Notes under the pieces: model-generated
Databases searched by the model: none
Seen by the model: only the letters and a program-made list of their open reading frames with translations
What the model was told of the DNA's origin: nothing
Position numbers and translations under genes: made by a program
Part shown: piece by piece, positions 8,348-16,486 of the stretch
How the letters are laid out: each line of letters opens with the position of its first letter
Position numbering within the stretch: position 1 is the stretch's first letter
Assembly (NCBI RefSeq): GCF_001713375.1
Contig: NZ_CP016449.1
Span: forward strand, 992,001-1,056,000
Direction of reading: 5' to 3'
DNA length: 64,000 bases
DNA from: Hydrogenophaga sp. RAC07
GTDB taxonomy: Bacteria > Pseudomonadota > Gammaproteobacteria > Burkholderiales > Burkholderiaceae_C

Positions 8348-10060
8348 TCAGGTGGTGGCGGCGAGCAGGCCGTCGGGATTGGGCGGCTTGTAGCCCGCGG
8401 GCAAGGAGACGCCGCCTGGCGAGGCCGCGGCGCCCGTGTGTTCGCCCAGACGGGAGTGTTGTGCGGTCGTGCGGTAGCGCTCACGCAGTGCTTCGGTGCG
8501 TTCGTTGAGCGCGGTGAACTCGGGAATGCGCACGTTGTAACGCTGCAGCACCTGGTGGGCCGACTCGATCAGCTTGGCGTTGAGCGTGCGCTCTCCGTCA
8601 TCGAGCAGCTTCACCACCGTGCCCTGCGGATCGCCCTTGATGCTCAGCGTCATGGCCTGTTCGGTCATCTTCAGGATCTGGCTGTGCGCGCTGCGCACCC
8701 GGTCGGCAAAGCCCTGCACGCCGGAGGCCGCGCAGGCCATGAGCTCGCTCATGGCCTTGCTGGTGCAAAAGCGCAGGGCGAGCGTGTCCACCGCGCTCTC
8801 GGATTCGTTGAGCGAGATCGACCGCATCTGCAGCCGGCTCATGAGCGCGAGCAGGTTGCAGGCGGTCTCGAAGTCGAAGTCGGGATTGAGCGCGTCGTTG
8901 GCCAGGCGGCGCACGTCGTCGAGTGCGCGCGCGGTGTTGTTGTTCTGCAGCGCCAGCAGGCTCTCTGCCATGCCGAGCAGGCGGTGGGGCCGCGCGGGCG
9001 CGTGGCTGCGGTCGCGCAGGCGGGTGAGCTGGTCCACGGTGCGGGCCAGGCCACGCAGGTCGTTGTTGTCCAGCCGCGCAAAGGCCAGCAGCAGCAGGGC
9101 CTGGGCGTCGAACATCTTGGAGTCCAGCCCCAGGCGCGTGGCGCGGTCGAGCAGTTCCACGCCCTCGCTTTTCTCACCGGTGTAGTAGGCCAGCATGCCG
9201 TGTTTGAGCAGGCGGCTGATGGAGGAAGGCGTGAGTTTCGTGGCCATCTGGTAGGTGGTCAGCGCACTCTGGAAGTTGCCCAGTTCGAACTGCGCGCGGC
9301 CCATCACGTCGTAGGCATCGGCGTAGTTGTTGTCGTCCTGGATCAGGCTCTCCAGGGTGGTCACGGCCTTGGCGGGTTGTCCGCCTTCAAGCTGCGCGCG
9401 CGCCACGCCCAGACGCGCCCAGGGCAAGGTCTTGGCGGCGATCACGGCTTCGTAGAGTTTCTGCGCATCGCCAATCTCGCCGTTGCGCAGCAGCAGCTCG
9501 GCGCCGATGCGCGCGGCATACAGCCAGTAGGTGCCCCGGGTTTCAAAGCGCTCCAGGCAGAGCAAGGCGGCCTGGTCGAACTGCTCGGCGTCGATGGCGG
9601 AGAAGATGCTTTCCAGCGACTTCTTGCGGTCGCGCGCCATCCGGATGCGCTCGAACAGGCGCGCACCGGTGTGGGGTTTGAGCAGGTAGGCATCCAGCGC
9701 GGACTCGGCCGCTTCGGCCACCTTGGCGTATGAGGCCTCGGCGGTGACCATGATGAATACCGTGTAGAACGGCAGCAGCTGGTTGCGTCGCAGGTCGTCC
9801 AGCAGGTCCTGGCCCGACATCGAGTCGCGGTCGAAGTGTTGTTCGCAGATCACCACGTCGTACCGGTTCACTTCCAGCTTGCGCCGGGCGTCCACCAGCC
9901 GCGAGCACTGCGAGACCGTGCCCACGCCGAGCTCACGCAGTTGCGACACCAGGATCGAGCGCGACTGCACGTTGCCTTCGATCACGAGAGCGTGGGCGTC
10001 TTGCAGGTGGTTCGCGGCAACGGGCATGGGTGGTTCAGGGCGCGGAACTGGCGCGCCCAT
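8348..10060 (-). CDS. Degenerate receiver domain plus TPR protein
   Basis: About 570 residues. An N-terminal CheY-like fold (ALVIEGNVQSRSILVSQLR ... VVICEQHFDRD ... IMVTAEAS ... YLLKPH) is followed by a helical TPR-like array (ARAQLEGGQPAKAVTTLESL, AYDVMGRAQFELGNFQSALT, GMLAYYTGEKSEGVELL). There is no DNA-binding or enzymatic output domain. The phospho-acceptor position reads Glu (VVICEQHF) and the N-terminal acidic pair is Glu-Gly, so conventional phosphorylation is doubtful; the Thr and Lys positions are kept. It is probably a protein-interaction output. The start at 10060 has a GGAAAG 9 nt upstream; ATG 10027 (MPVAANHLQD) is an alternative. Confidence 0.8.
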   Translation of the reverse strand: MGAPVPRPEPPMPVAANHLQDAHALVIEGNVQSRSILVSQLRELGVGTVSQCSRLVDARRKLEVNRYDVVICEQHFDRDSMSGQDLLDDLRRNQLLPFYTVFIMVTAEASYAKVAEAAESALDAYLLKPHTGARLFERIRMARDRKKSLESIFSAIDAEQFDQAALLCLERFETRGTYWLYAARIGAELLLRNGEIGDAQKLYEAVIAAKTLPWARLGVARAQLEGGQPAKAVTTLESLIQDDNNYADAYDVMGRAQFELGNFQSALTTYQMATKLTPSSISRLLKHGMLAYYTGEKSEGVELLDRATRLGLDSKMFDAQALLLLAFARLDNNDLRGLARTVDQLTRLRDRSHAPARPHRLLGMAESLLALQNNNTARALDDVRRLANDALNPDFDFETACNLLALMSRLQMRSISLNESESAVDTLALRFCTSKAMSELMACAASGVQGFADRVRSAHSQILKMTEQAMTLSIKGDPQGTVVKLLDDGERTLNAKLIESAHQVLQRYNVRIPEFTALNERTEALRERYRTTAQHSRLGEHTGAAASPGGVSLPAGYKPPNPDGLLAATT

Positions 10061-10142
10061 CAATGGCTTTCCCATTCTGCGCACGACGCCAGCGCGCTGG
10101 TGCACCGATCAGCGGGGGCTTTTCACCCCAATTCGGTGCCTG

Positions 10143-10970
10143 TCAGACTTTCCAGATGCGCGGTGGTGTGTTGTTCAGGCCCCAGGCGTGGGTGCGCAGC
10201 GCGGCCCACACCTGCTGGAACAAGGTCATGAGCGGCTCCACCATGGGCGCCACCCCGCGCACCACGAGCATGCGCGGGTTGGGGCAGGTGGCGCCCACCT
10301 GCACGCCGTGTTCACCACCCGACGCCGTGCGCACCGCCTCCAGCAGCTGTTCACGGCGTTCGCGCGTGAGGGGGGTGCCGCTGGCCAGCCAGAGCGTGCC
10401 CATGCATTTGTGGCCGCCCAGGCCCAGCGGCGATTCGAGCAGCCGCGTGTCGGCTGCGTCGATGCGCGATCGCTCCAGCCACAGGCCCGGAATCTCCAGG
10501 TGCTGCGTGAGGCTGCCCCGGTCAAACGCCTGGTTGGCGTTGGGCAGGCCGAGGGCGCACACATCCCAGCCGATCATTTCAGCACTCTCAGCCAGGGTGG
10601 CCGTGAGGTGGTTGAGAGCGAGGCAGCCGGGGTAGGCGATGGCCTCCAACGGCAGCCATTCGAGACGCGCGCCTTCGTCGAGCGTGAGCGTGACGCGCTG
10701 CTCGGTGGCGGGGCCGTCGGAGCGGTAGAAGCGTGTGGCGCCGGGCGTGGCGAGCAGCCCGTGTGAGTGGGCTGCTGCGTGCACGTTGACCTCCAGCACA
10801 TCGCCGCCCACGAGCCCGCCGGGCGGATGGATGATGACGTTGTGGCAGATGCCGTCGCCCTCGGGGTAGAGGCTTTTGAAGATGCGCAGCGGGCCGGTGT
10901 GGCGGTGCTGCAGCACGGTGCGATGTTCGTCGCGGCGGTAGTGGAGGTCGAGTTGGGCGTGCCAGGGCAT
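10143..10970 (-). CDS. ureD: Urease accessory protein UreD
   Basis: Full-length UreD/UreH, 275 residues. Family features are clear: an HTGPLRIFKSLYPEG start region, the IHPPGGLVGGD loop, TPGATRFYRS, and EWLPLEAIAYPGC. UreD binds the urease apoprotein and, with UreF and UreG, serves in nickel insertion. No ureA, ureB, ureC, ureE, ureF or ureG lies beside it, although Comamonadaceae usually have ureD directly after urtE. The gene is intact, so it may serve a urease encoded elsewhere. A 24-bp-arm palindrome stands 50 bp upstream of its start. Confidence 0.93.
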   Translation of the reverse strand: MPWHAQLDLHYRRDEHRTVLQHRHTGPLRIFKSLYPEGDGICHNVIIHPPGGLVGGDVLEVNVHAAAHSHGLLATPGATRFYRSDGPATEQRVTLTLDEGARLEWLPLEAIAYPGCLALNHLTATLAESAEMIGWDVCALGLPNANQAFDRGSLTQHLEIPGLWLERSRIDAADTRLLESPLGLGGHKCMGTLWLASGTPLTRERREQLLEAVRTASGGEHGVQVGATCPNPRMLVVRGVAPMVEPLMTLFQQVWAALRTHAWGLNNTPPRIWKV

Positions 10971-11020
10971 GCTTTGAGTTTAGGGGCTGGGCTGGGGGGA
11001 TTTCTGGCCTGGGCCTCGCG

Positions 11021-11160
11021 GGCTCGCGGACGCGGTGTGCGCTGCTCCGCGGCTGTCCCCCGAGTCGGCTTCGCCGCCTCTCCTCCTTTACGCCGTTGCG
11101 CAGCGCACACCGCGTCCGCGAGCCTGAAGCAGCGTGCCCCGTGGTCGCCGATGACCGGAG
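11021..11160. repeat. Palindromic repeat, family R3 copy A (24-bp perfect arms)
   Basis: Bases 11021-11044 and 11101-11124 are perfect inverted repeats of 24 bp around a 56-nt loop. The loop carries the core TCCGCGGCTGTCCCCC ... CTCCTTTACGCCG, which recurs at 14072-14134 and, inverted, at 14212-14290. The following GTGCCCCGTGGTCGCCGATG (11134-11153) recurs at 14277-14296. It is a dispersed intergenic repeat, possibly REP-like, and no coding function is visible. Confidence 0.75.
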
Positions 11161-11186
11161 CAGCCGGAGAAAACCCAACAAAGAAT

Positions 11187-11678
11187 CTATCCCCAGAAAC
11201 CCCGATGAGGCTCACTCGCTTCCTCGATCAACACCGGCCCGATGCATTCAATCGGATGCGGTGACGCGTTGAACACATCGCGACACGACAACTCGGCATC
11301 GCGCTGCGCCGCAACCTCTCCGCGAAACACCCGCAAGCGCACCGCGTCGATGCCGAACACCACGCGCCCGATGTTGCTCCAGAAGATCGCGCCTGCGCAC
11401 ATCACGCAGGGCTCGGCCGAGGAATAGAGGGTGGAGCGCGAGAGCGTCTCGCGGTCCACCACCGGGCTGAGCTGGCGCACCGCGTTGGTCTCTGCGTGGC
11501 CCGTGCAGTCGCCGGTTTCGCTGGTGTTGCACCAGGCCTCGGCGAGCACGCGGTCGTCGTCGGCCACCACGACCGCGCCAAACGGCCGGTTGCCGCGCTC
11601 ACGGCCCACGCGCGACCAGGCGATGGCCTGGCGCATGTACAGGCCGTCGCGCTCGTTGATGGGCGTTTCCGCGTCCAT
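11187..11678 (-). CDS. Nucleoside/nucleobase deaminase (CDA fold)
   Basis: Zinc-dependent deaminase of 163 residues. The zinc and proton-shuttle motif HAE (GHAETNAV) and the PCxxC motif (SAEPCVMCAGAIFW) are both present, with the NRPFGAVVVADDD strand expected for the guanine/tRNA-adenosine deaminase branch. The C-terminus ends EPHRGFWG, closely matching the second deaminase at 14321 (EPHQGFW), so the two are related. Its ATG overlaps the stop codon of the upstream binding-protein gene, indicating one transcript. The likely substrate is an amino-substituted purine or pyrimidine; I cannot say which. Confidence 0.9.
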   Translation of the reverse strand: MDAETPINERDGLYMRQAIAWSRVGRERGNRPFGAVVVADDDRVLAEAWCNTSETGDCTGHAETNAVRQLSPVVDRETLSRSTLYSSAEPCVMCAGAIFWSNIGRVVFGIDAVRLRVFRGEVAAQRDAELSCRDVFNASPHPIECIGPVLIEEASEPHRGFWG

Positions 11679-12706
11679 CAGGCCTTCACCATTCGCAGGT
11701 TCGCGGCCGGCAGCATGGCGCGGTTGAACACACCTTCCACACTCGGGCGGGCTTTCAAGCCGTACACGCTGACCACCTCGTCCACCTGATCTTCGAGCGT
11801 GCGCTTGAGCACATCGCCCAGTCCATGCCCCTTGGTGTCGGCCGCGGCGATGTACTGCTGCGTGATGCGCCAGCGCTCCAGCTCCACGGCTTCGTTCAGG
11901 ATGGGCTCGCGCACCTTGGTGGCCGCGATCGCGGCGGCCGGGTCGGCCATGCTGTCCAGAATGGCGCGGTTGGTCGCGCGCAGGAAGCCGGCCACGGCGG
12001 CCGGGTTCTGTGTGGTCATGGCGTTGCTCGCCAGGATCGCGTTGCCATACAGGTTCACGCCCGCTTGCTGGTACTGCAGGATGGACAAGTCGTCGAGTTT
12101 CATGCGGGCGAACAGCGACACGGCGGAATCGTGAAAGTAGGTGGCGCCGTCCACATCGCCGCGCACCACCACGTTGTCGCGCGAGGCGAAGTCGGTGGTG
12201 GACCACTGGAAATATTCGTCCTTCACGCGCAGCTTTCGCGCCACCATGGGCCAGGCGCGGCGGGTGGACTCCACCGCTGCGGCGGCGATCTTCTTGCCTT
12301 CGAGGCTGCGGAAATCGGTGGTGATGCCGCGGTCCTTGCGGCCGATGATCGCGAACGGTGCGCGGTTGTAGTACTGGTACACCGCCTGCACCAAAGGCGT
12401 GCCGGTCTGGCTGGCCTGGAACTCGATGAGCGAGCTGATGTCGCCCAGCCCCATCTGGTAGACGCCACTGGCAATGCGCGTGATGGAGGCCACCGAGCCT
12501 GCGCCCACGTCGATGCTCACGTCCAGGCCTTCGTCCTTGTAGTAGCCGCGCTGCTGCGCCAGAAAGAAGGGCGAGGTCTGGCCGGTGATGCGGAAATCCA
12601 GCGTGAACTTGATGGGCGTGAGCTTGGGCGCCGACTGGCCCCACACGGTGGGCGCGCCCAGTGAGGCAAGGGCGGCAGAAGTGGCAATGAAGAGGCGGCG
12701 TTGCAT
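11678..12706 (-). CDS. ABC substrate-binding protein, NMT1/ThiY-like (orphan)
   Basis: Periplasmic binding protein of 342 residues: a signal peptide (MQRRLFIATSAALASLGAP, cleavage near VWGQSA), then IKFTLDFRITGQTSPFFLAQQRGYYKDEGL as in ThiY/NMT1 receptors for pyrimidines and related N-heterocycles. It is clearly related to the receptor at 16487-17518 (shared layout GYYKDEGLDV / GYFKAAGLDV and the YGNAI segment). No ATPase or permease is next to it, so it may feed the ATPase-permease pair at 14.8-16.4 kb or another system. The gene begins the leftward transcript from the divergent promoter region. Confidence 0.9.
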   Translation of the reverse strand: MQRRLFIATSAALASLGAPTVWGQSAPKLTPIKFTLDFRITGQTSPFFLAQQRGYYKDEGLDVSIDVGAGSVASITRIASGVYQMGLGDISSLIEFQASQTGTPLVQAVYQYYNRAPFAIIGRKDRGITTDFRSLEGKKIAAAAVESTRRAWPMVARKLRVKDEYFQWSTTDFASRDNVVVRGDVDGATYFHDSAVSLFARMKLDDLSILQYQQAGVNLYGNAILASNAMTTQNPAAVAGFLRATNRAILDSMADPAAAIAATKVREPILNEAVELERWRITQQYIAAADTKGHGLGDVLKRTLEDQVDEVVSVYGLKARPSVEGVFNRAMLPAANLRMVKA

Positions 12707-12769
12707 GGCGTGGCTCCGGAAAAATGGGCTTGTTCCAACCCCCTGGGCCGTGTGGACACAGGGGACGTA

Positions 12770-12960
12770 CAAGAGCAATTTCCGGGCGGGTGACGCGGCA
12801 CCCACTGAACGCTTCTACTCTGCGAAATGCGTGTACGCACAAGCCATGCCAGCAGGAGTTCATCAAAACGGTGCGTCGCCGTGGCCTGCGTTTTGCTAGC
12901 ATGTTTGCCCAGAGTAGAAGCGTTCAGCACCGCGCCATGCGGAGCAGGAAATTGCTCTTG
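12770..12960. promoter_or_regulatory. Divergent sigma54-like promoters with mirrored leader blocks
   Basis: Two blocks occur in mirror image. CAGAGTAGAAGCGTTCAG reads rightward at 12910-12927 and leftward at 12822-12805 (18 bp, perfect). GGAAATTGCTCTTG reads rightward at 12947-12960 and leftward at 12783-12770 (14 bp, perfect). Between them lie two -24/-12-like elements: TGGCCTGCGTTTTGCT rightward (12882-12897) and TGGCATGGCTTGTGC leftward (12851-12837), each deviating slightly from the consensus. Start sites 12 nt beyond each GC would put the 18-bp block at about the start of both transcripts. The symmetry is seen directly; sigma54 use is inferred. Confidence 0.65.
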
Positions 12961-12995
12961 AGATCCCTCAAGCCATTTCTTTCAGGAGCGTTTCC

Positions 12996-14015
12996 ATGCT
13001 GGTCACCCAACAGCCCGTCTTTCGCCGTTACTGGCACGCCGTCATGCCGCTCTCGCAGTTGGCCGACGGCCCCAAGCCCTTCACCTTGCTGGGTGAAAAC
13101 ATCGTTCTCTTTCTCGACGAACACGGTGAACCCGCCGCACTCAAGGACCGCTGCTGCCACCGCACCGCCAGGCTCAGCAAGGGCTGGTGCAAGGACGGCA
13201 ACATCCAGTGCGGCTACCACGGCTGGGTCTACAACCGCAGCGGCCGCGTGGTCATGATTCCGCAGTACCCGGCGGACCGCGAGATTCCCAAGGACTACGG
13301 CACCACGGCCTACCACTGCACGGCGCGCTACGGTTATGCGTGGGTGGCACTCGAAGACCCGGTGGCCGACATCCCGGCGATGCCAGAGTTCGAGGCCGAG
13401 GGTTGGCGCACCATCTTCCAGTTCTACGAAACCTGGAACACGAGCCCGCTGCGTGCGCTGGAAAACTCGTTCGACAACTCGCACTTCAGCTTTGTGCACC
13501 GCGCCACCTTTGGTGTGGCCGCGTCCCCTGCGCCAAGCAAGTACGAGCTGGTGGAGAACGACGCGGGCTTTTACGCCGAAACGGTGATCGACGCCGCGAA
13601 CCCGGAGCGCTTCCAGCGCATCAGCGGCGTGAAGGAGGCGATCACGCAGCGGCACATGCGCAACGCCTACTACCAGCCGTTTTCACGCCGGCTGGACATT
13701 GAATACCCCAGCGGCATTCGCCACATCATCATCAACGCCTTCACGCCCATTGATGACGGCCGCATGCAACTGTGCCAATGGCTGTTCCGCAACGACACCG
13801 AAGCCGATTGCCCGGCGCAGATGCTGATCGACTTCGATGACGAGATCACGCGGGAAGACAAGGACATCCTGGAGTCGACCGACCCGGACGCGGTGGTGGA
13901 TCTGCGTCGCCGTGGCGTGGAGTACTCGATGGACTCGGATCGGCCGGGGATTCTGATTCGACGCAAATTGATGGCTTTGTTGACTGCCGCCGATGAGGTG
14001 GAGGTGCATCGCTGA
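12996..14015 (+). CDS. Rieske non-heme iron oxygenase, alpha subunit
   Basis: Aromatic-ring-hydroxylating or demethylating oxygenase, 339 residues. The Rieske [2Fe-2S] ligands are CCHRTARLSKG (Cys-x-His) and CGYHGW (Cys-x2-His) in the first 75 residues. The catalytic iron site is ENSFDNSHFSFVH, with the Asp/His/His pattern, near residue 165. Size and motif wording resemble single-component N- or O-demethylases (VanA/NdmA-like) more than large dioxygenases. No reductase or ferredoxin is adjacent. An SD-like CAGGAG lies before the ATG. The deaminases and N-heterocycle transporters around it suggest a purine- or pyrimidine-like substrate, by inference. Confidence 0.9.
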   Translation: MLVTQQPVFRRYWHAVMPLSQLADGPKPFTLLGENIVLFLDEHGEPAALKDRCCHRTARLSKGWCKDGNIQCGYHGWVYNRSGRVVMIPQYPADREIPKDYGTTAYHCTARYGYAWVALEDPVADIPAMPEFEAEGWRTIFQFYETWNTSPLRALENSFDNSHFSFVHRATFGVAASPAPSKYELVENDAGFYAETVIDAANPERFQRISGVKEAITQRHMRNAYYQPFSRRLDIEYPSGIRHIIINAFTPIDDGRMQLCQWLFRNDTEADCPAQMLIDFDDEITREDKDILESTDPDAVVDLRRRGVEYSMDSDRPGILIRRKLMALLTAADEVEVHR

Positions 14016-14320
14016 GTTGCTTCTCTTGCACGCGCTTCTGGTCTGCACCTCGTGGGCGGCCGGCGGGCGGCGCTCTGCTCCGCGGGTGTCCCCGGACGGC
14101 TGGCGCCGTCTTCTCCTTCACCCCGCTGCGCAGAACGCCACCCACCCCCGTGCAGAGGCCACGGTGGCTCACCCACTGCTTGAGCCCCAACGAGGCCATC
14201 GGTGATCATGGGGTACGGCGCAGCGGGGTAAAGGAGGAGGACCGGCGAAGCCGGTCCGGGGGACACCCGCGGAGCCGTGCCCCGTGGTCGCCGATGGCCG
14301 GTGCCCCTCGGAAAAGACCT
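14016..14320. repeat. Inverted pair of R3 repeats (copies B and C), no gene
   Basis: The gene-free stretch between the Rieske gene and the second deaminase is occupied by two R3 repeats in opposite orientation. Copy B (14072-14134, plus) carries TCCGCGGGTGTCCCC ... CTCCTTCACCCCGCTGCGCA. Copy C (14212-14290, minus) carries the same core with CCGGCTTCGCCGG in the middle. Each is next to a version of CCCCGTGGTCGCCGATGGCC. With copy A at 11.0 kb they bracket the deaminase-SBP-Rieske segment. I see no other function here. Confidence 0.7.
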
Positions 14321-14797
14321 TCAGCGAGCGGCCCAGAACCCTTGATGGGGCTCCAGCATCTCGGCTTCGAGCTCAGGCACCGGGCCCATCACCTGAATCG
14401 ACTTCTGCCCGCGCGAAAGCACCTCACGGCAAGGCAAGGACAAGGTGGGGTTCTCTTCGTGGCTGCCGGTGAGCGCGAGCAGAGCCTCTTCACCCGCCCC
14501 GTACACCACCCGCCCGATGTTGGCCCAGTAAATCGTGCCGGTGCACATGGCACACGGCTCGAAAGTGGTCACCAGGGTGCAACGCGCCAGGTACTCGCCG
14601 GGCCAGTTGTCCGCCGCCGTGCGCGCCAGGGTCGACTCCGCATGGTTCACCGTGTTGATGTTGCCTTGCTCGGCCAACACCGTCTCACCATCGGGCGCCA
14701 CCAGCAGGGCACCAAAGGGATGGCGGCCCATGCTGGCGGCTCGCCTGGCCACCTCGTTGGCCCTTCGCAGGTGCCTGGCAACCTGATCAGGGCTCAT
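14321..14797 (-). CDS. Nucleoside/nucleobase deaminase (CDA fold), second copy
   Basis: Zinc deaminase of 158 residues with NHAESTLA (His-Ala-Glu) and FEPCAMCTGTIYW (PCxxC), and the HPFGALLVAPDG strand typical of guanine-deaminase-like enzymes. It is a diverged paralog of the protein at 11187-11678. It is the last gene of a binding protein-ATPase-permease-deaminase transcript, and its ATG overlaps the permease stop (ATGA). The arrangement implies that the imported compound, or a product of it, is deaminated to release ammonia. The exact substrate is unknown. Confidence 0.9.
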   Translation of the reverse strand: MSPDQVARHLRRANEVARRAASMGRHPFGALLVAPDGETVLAEQGNINTVNHAESTLARTAADNWPGEYLARCTLVTTFEPCAMCTGTIYWANIGRVVYGAGEEALLALTGSHEENPTLSLPCREVLSRGQKSIQVMGPVPELEAEMLEPHQGFWAAR

Positions 14798-15567
14798 CAG
14801 TTTTGTGAGCCGCGGTGTGCCCAGCCGGTGGTGTGCTTCTCGATCCAGCTGAACAACTCATACATCACCATCGCCATCGCTCCCACCACCAGCAGACCGC
14901 TGAAGGCCAGACCCATCTGCATCGATGAACCGGCGGAGATCAGCAGATAGCCGATGCCTTCGTTCGACGCCGTCATCTCCGACACCGTGGTGCCCACAAA
15001 CGCCAGCGTGATCGCGACCTTGAGCGAGCCGAAGAAGTAGGGCATGGAGCGCGGCAGGCCGACCTTGGTCAGCACGTCCCAGCGCTTGGCGCCCAGCACG
15101 CGCAACACGTCCTCCAGCTCCGGCTCCAGCGTGGCGAGGCCCGTGGCGATGTTCACCATGATGGGGAAGAAGCTGATGAGGAATGCCGTGAGGATGGCCG
15201 GGCCCACGCCGATGCCGAACCACACCACCAGGATGGGCACAAACGCCGCCTTGGGCAGCGCGTTGAAGGCCGTCATGAGCGGGTACACCGCCGCATAGGC
15301 CAGGCGCGAGCTGCCGATGAGAAAGCCGAGCAGCACACCCACCACGATGGCGATGCCGAAGCCCGCCATGGTCACCCAGTAGGTGCGCCAGGCGTGGCCC
15401 AGGATGGTGGTCTTGTGCTCCAGTGTCTGTTCCCAGATGCGCGAGGGGCTGGGGAAGATGAATTCGGAAACGCCGAAGCCGCTGGTGATGACTTCCCAGA
15501 TGACGATGATGGCCAGCAGCAGCAAAAACGGCGACCAGCGCTCCATCTGTTTTTTGTTCAAGCTCAT
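14797..15567 (-). CDS. ABC transporter permease (SsuC/ThiX-like)
   Basis: Inner-membrane permease of 256 residues with about six transmembrane helices. The BPD_transp_1 EAA-type loop appears as LEPELEDVLRVLGAKRWDVLTKVGLPRSMP, which contacts the ATPase. The N-terminus (RWSPFLLLLAIIVIWEVITS) is the first helix; the start MSLNKKQ was chosen over an upstream ATG because it immediately precedes that helix. It belongs to the nitrate/sulfonate/pyrimidine-precursor importer family and should pair with the ATPase at 15581 and the receptor at 16487. Confidence 0.92.
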   Translation of the reverse strand: MSLNKKQMERWSPFLLLLAIIVIWEVITSGFGVSEFIFPSPSRIWEQTLEHKTTILGHAWRTYWVTMAGFGIAIVVGVLLGFLIGSSRLAYAAVYPLMTAFNALPKAAFVPILVVWFGIGVGPAILTAFLISFFPIMVNIATGLATLEPELEDVLRVLGAKRWDVLTKVGLPRSMPYFFGSLKVAITLAFVGTTVSEMTASNEGIGYLLISAGSSMQMGLAFSGLLVVGAMAMVMYELFSWIEKHTTGWAHRGSQN

Positions 15568-15580
15568 GGTGTGGGTCCGT

Positions 15581-16417
<837 letters not shown>

Positions 16418-16429
16418 GAAAAATTCCTG

Positions 16430-16462
16430 AAAAAAAGGCCAGCCGCCGCAGGGTGGCTGGCC
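16430..16462 (-). terminator. Intra-operon hairpin terminator after the binding-protein gene
   Basis: On the minus strand an 8-bp stem GGCCAGCC/GGCTGGCC (16455-16462 with 16437-16444) is followed directly by a run of seven T (16436-16430). It lies between the binding-protein gene and its ATPase gene in the same direction. Partial termination here would give more receptor than membrane components, as in many ABC operons. Confidence 0.75.
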
Positions 16463-16486
16463 TGGGCCAGAGGCTGCGGACCGGCC

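Noticed and set aside
12724..13257. Plus frame across the divergent regulatory region and start of the Rieske gene
   Set aside because: It overlaps the Rieske gene in another frame and the regulatory repeats; no protein features.
13683..14266. Minus-strand frames over the Rieske gene end and repeat pair
   Set aside because: They overlap a well-supported gene and repeat DNA; composition is atypical of protein.
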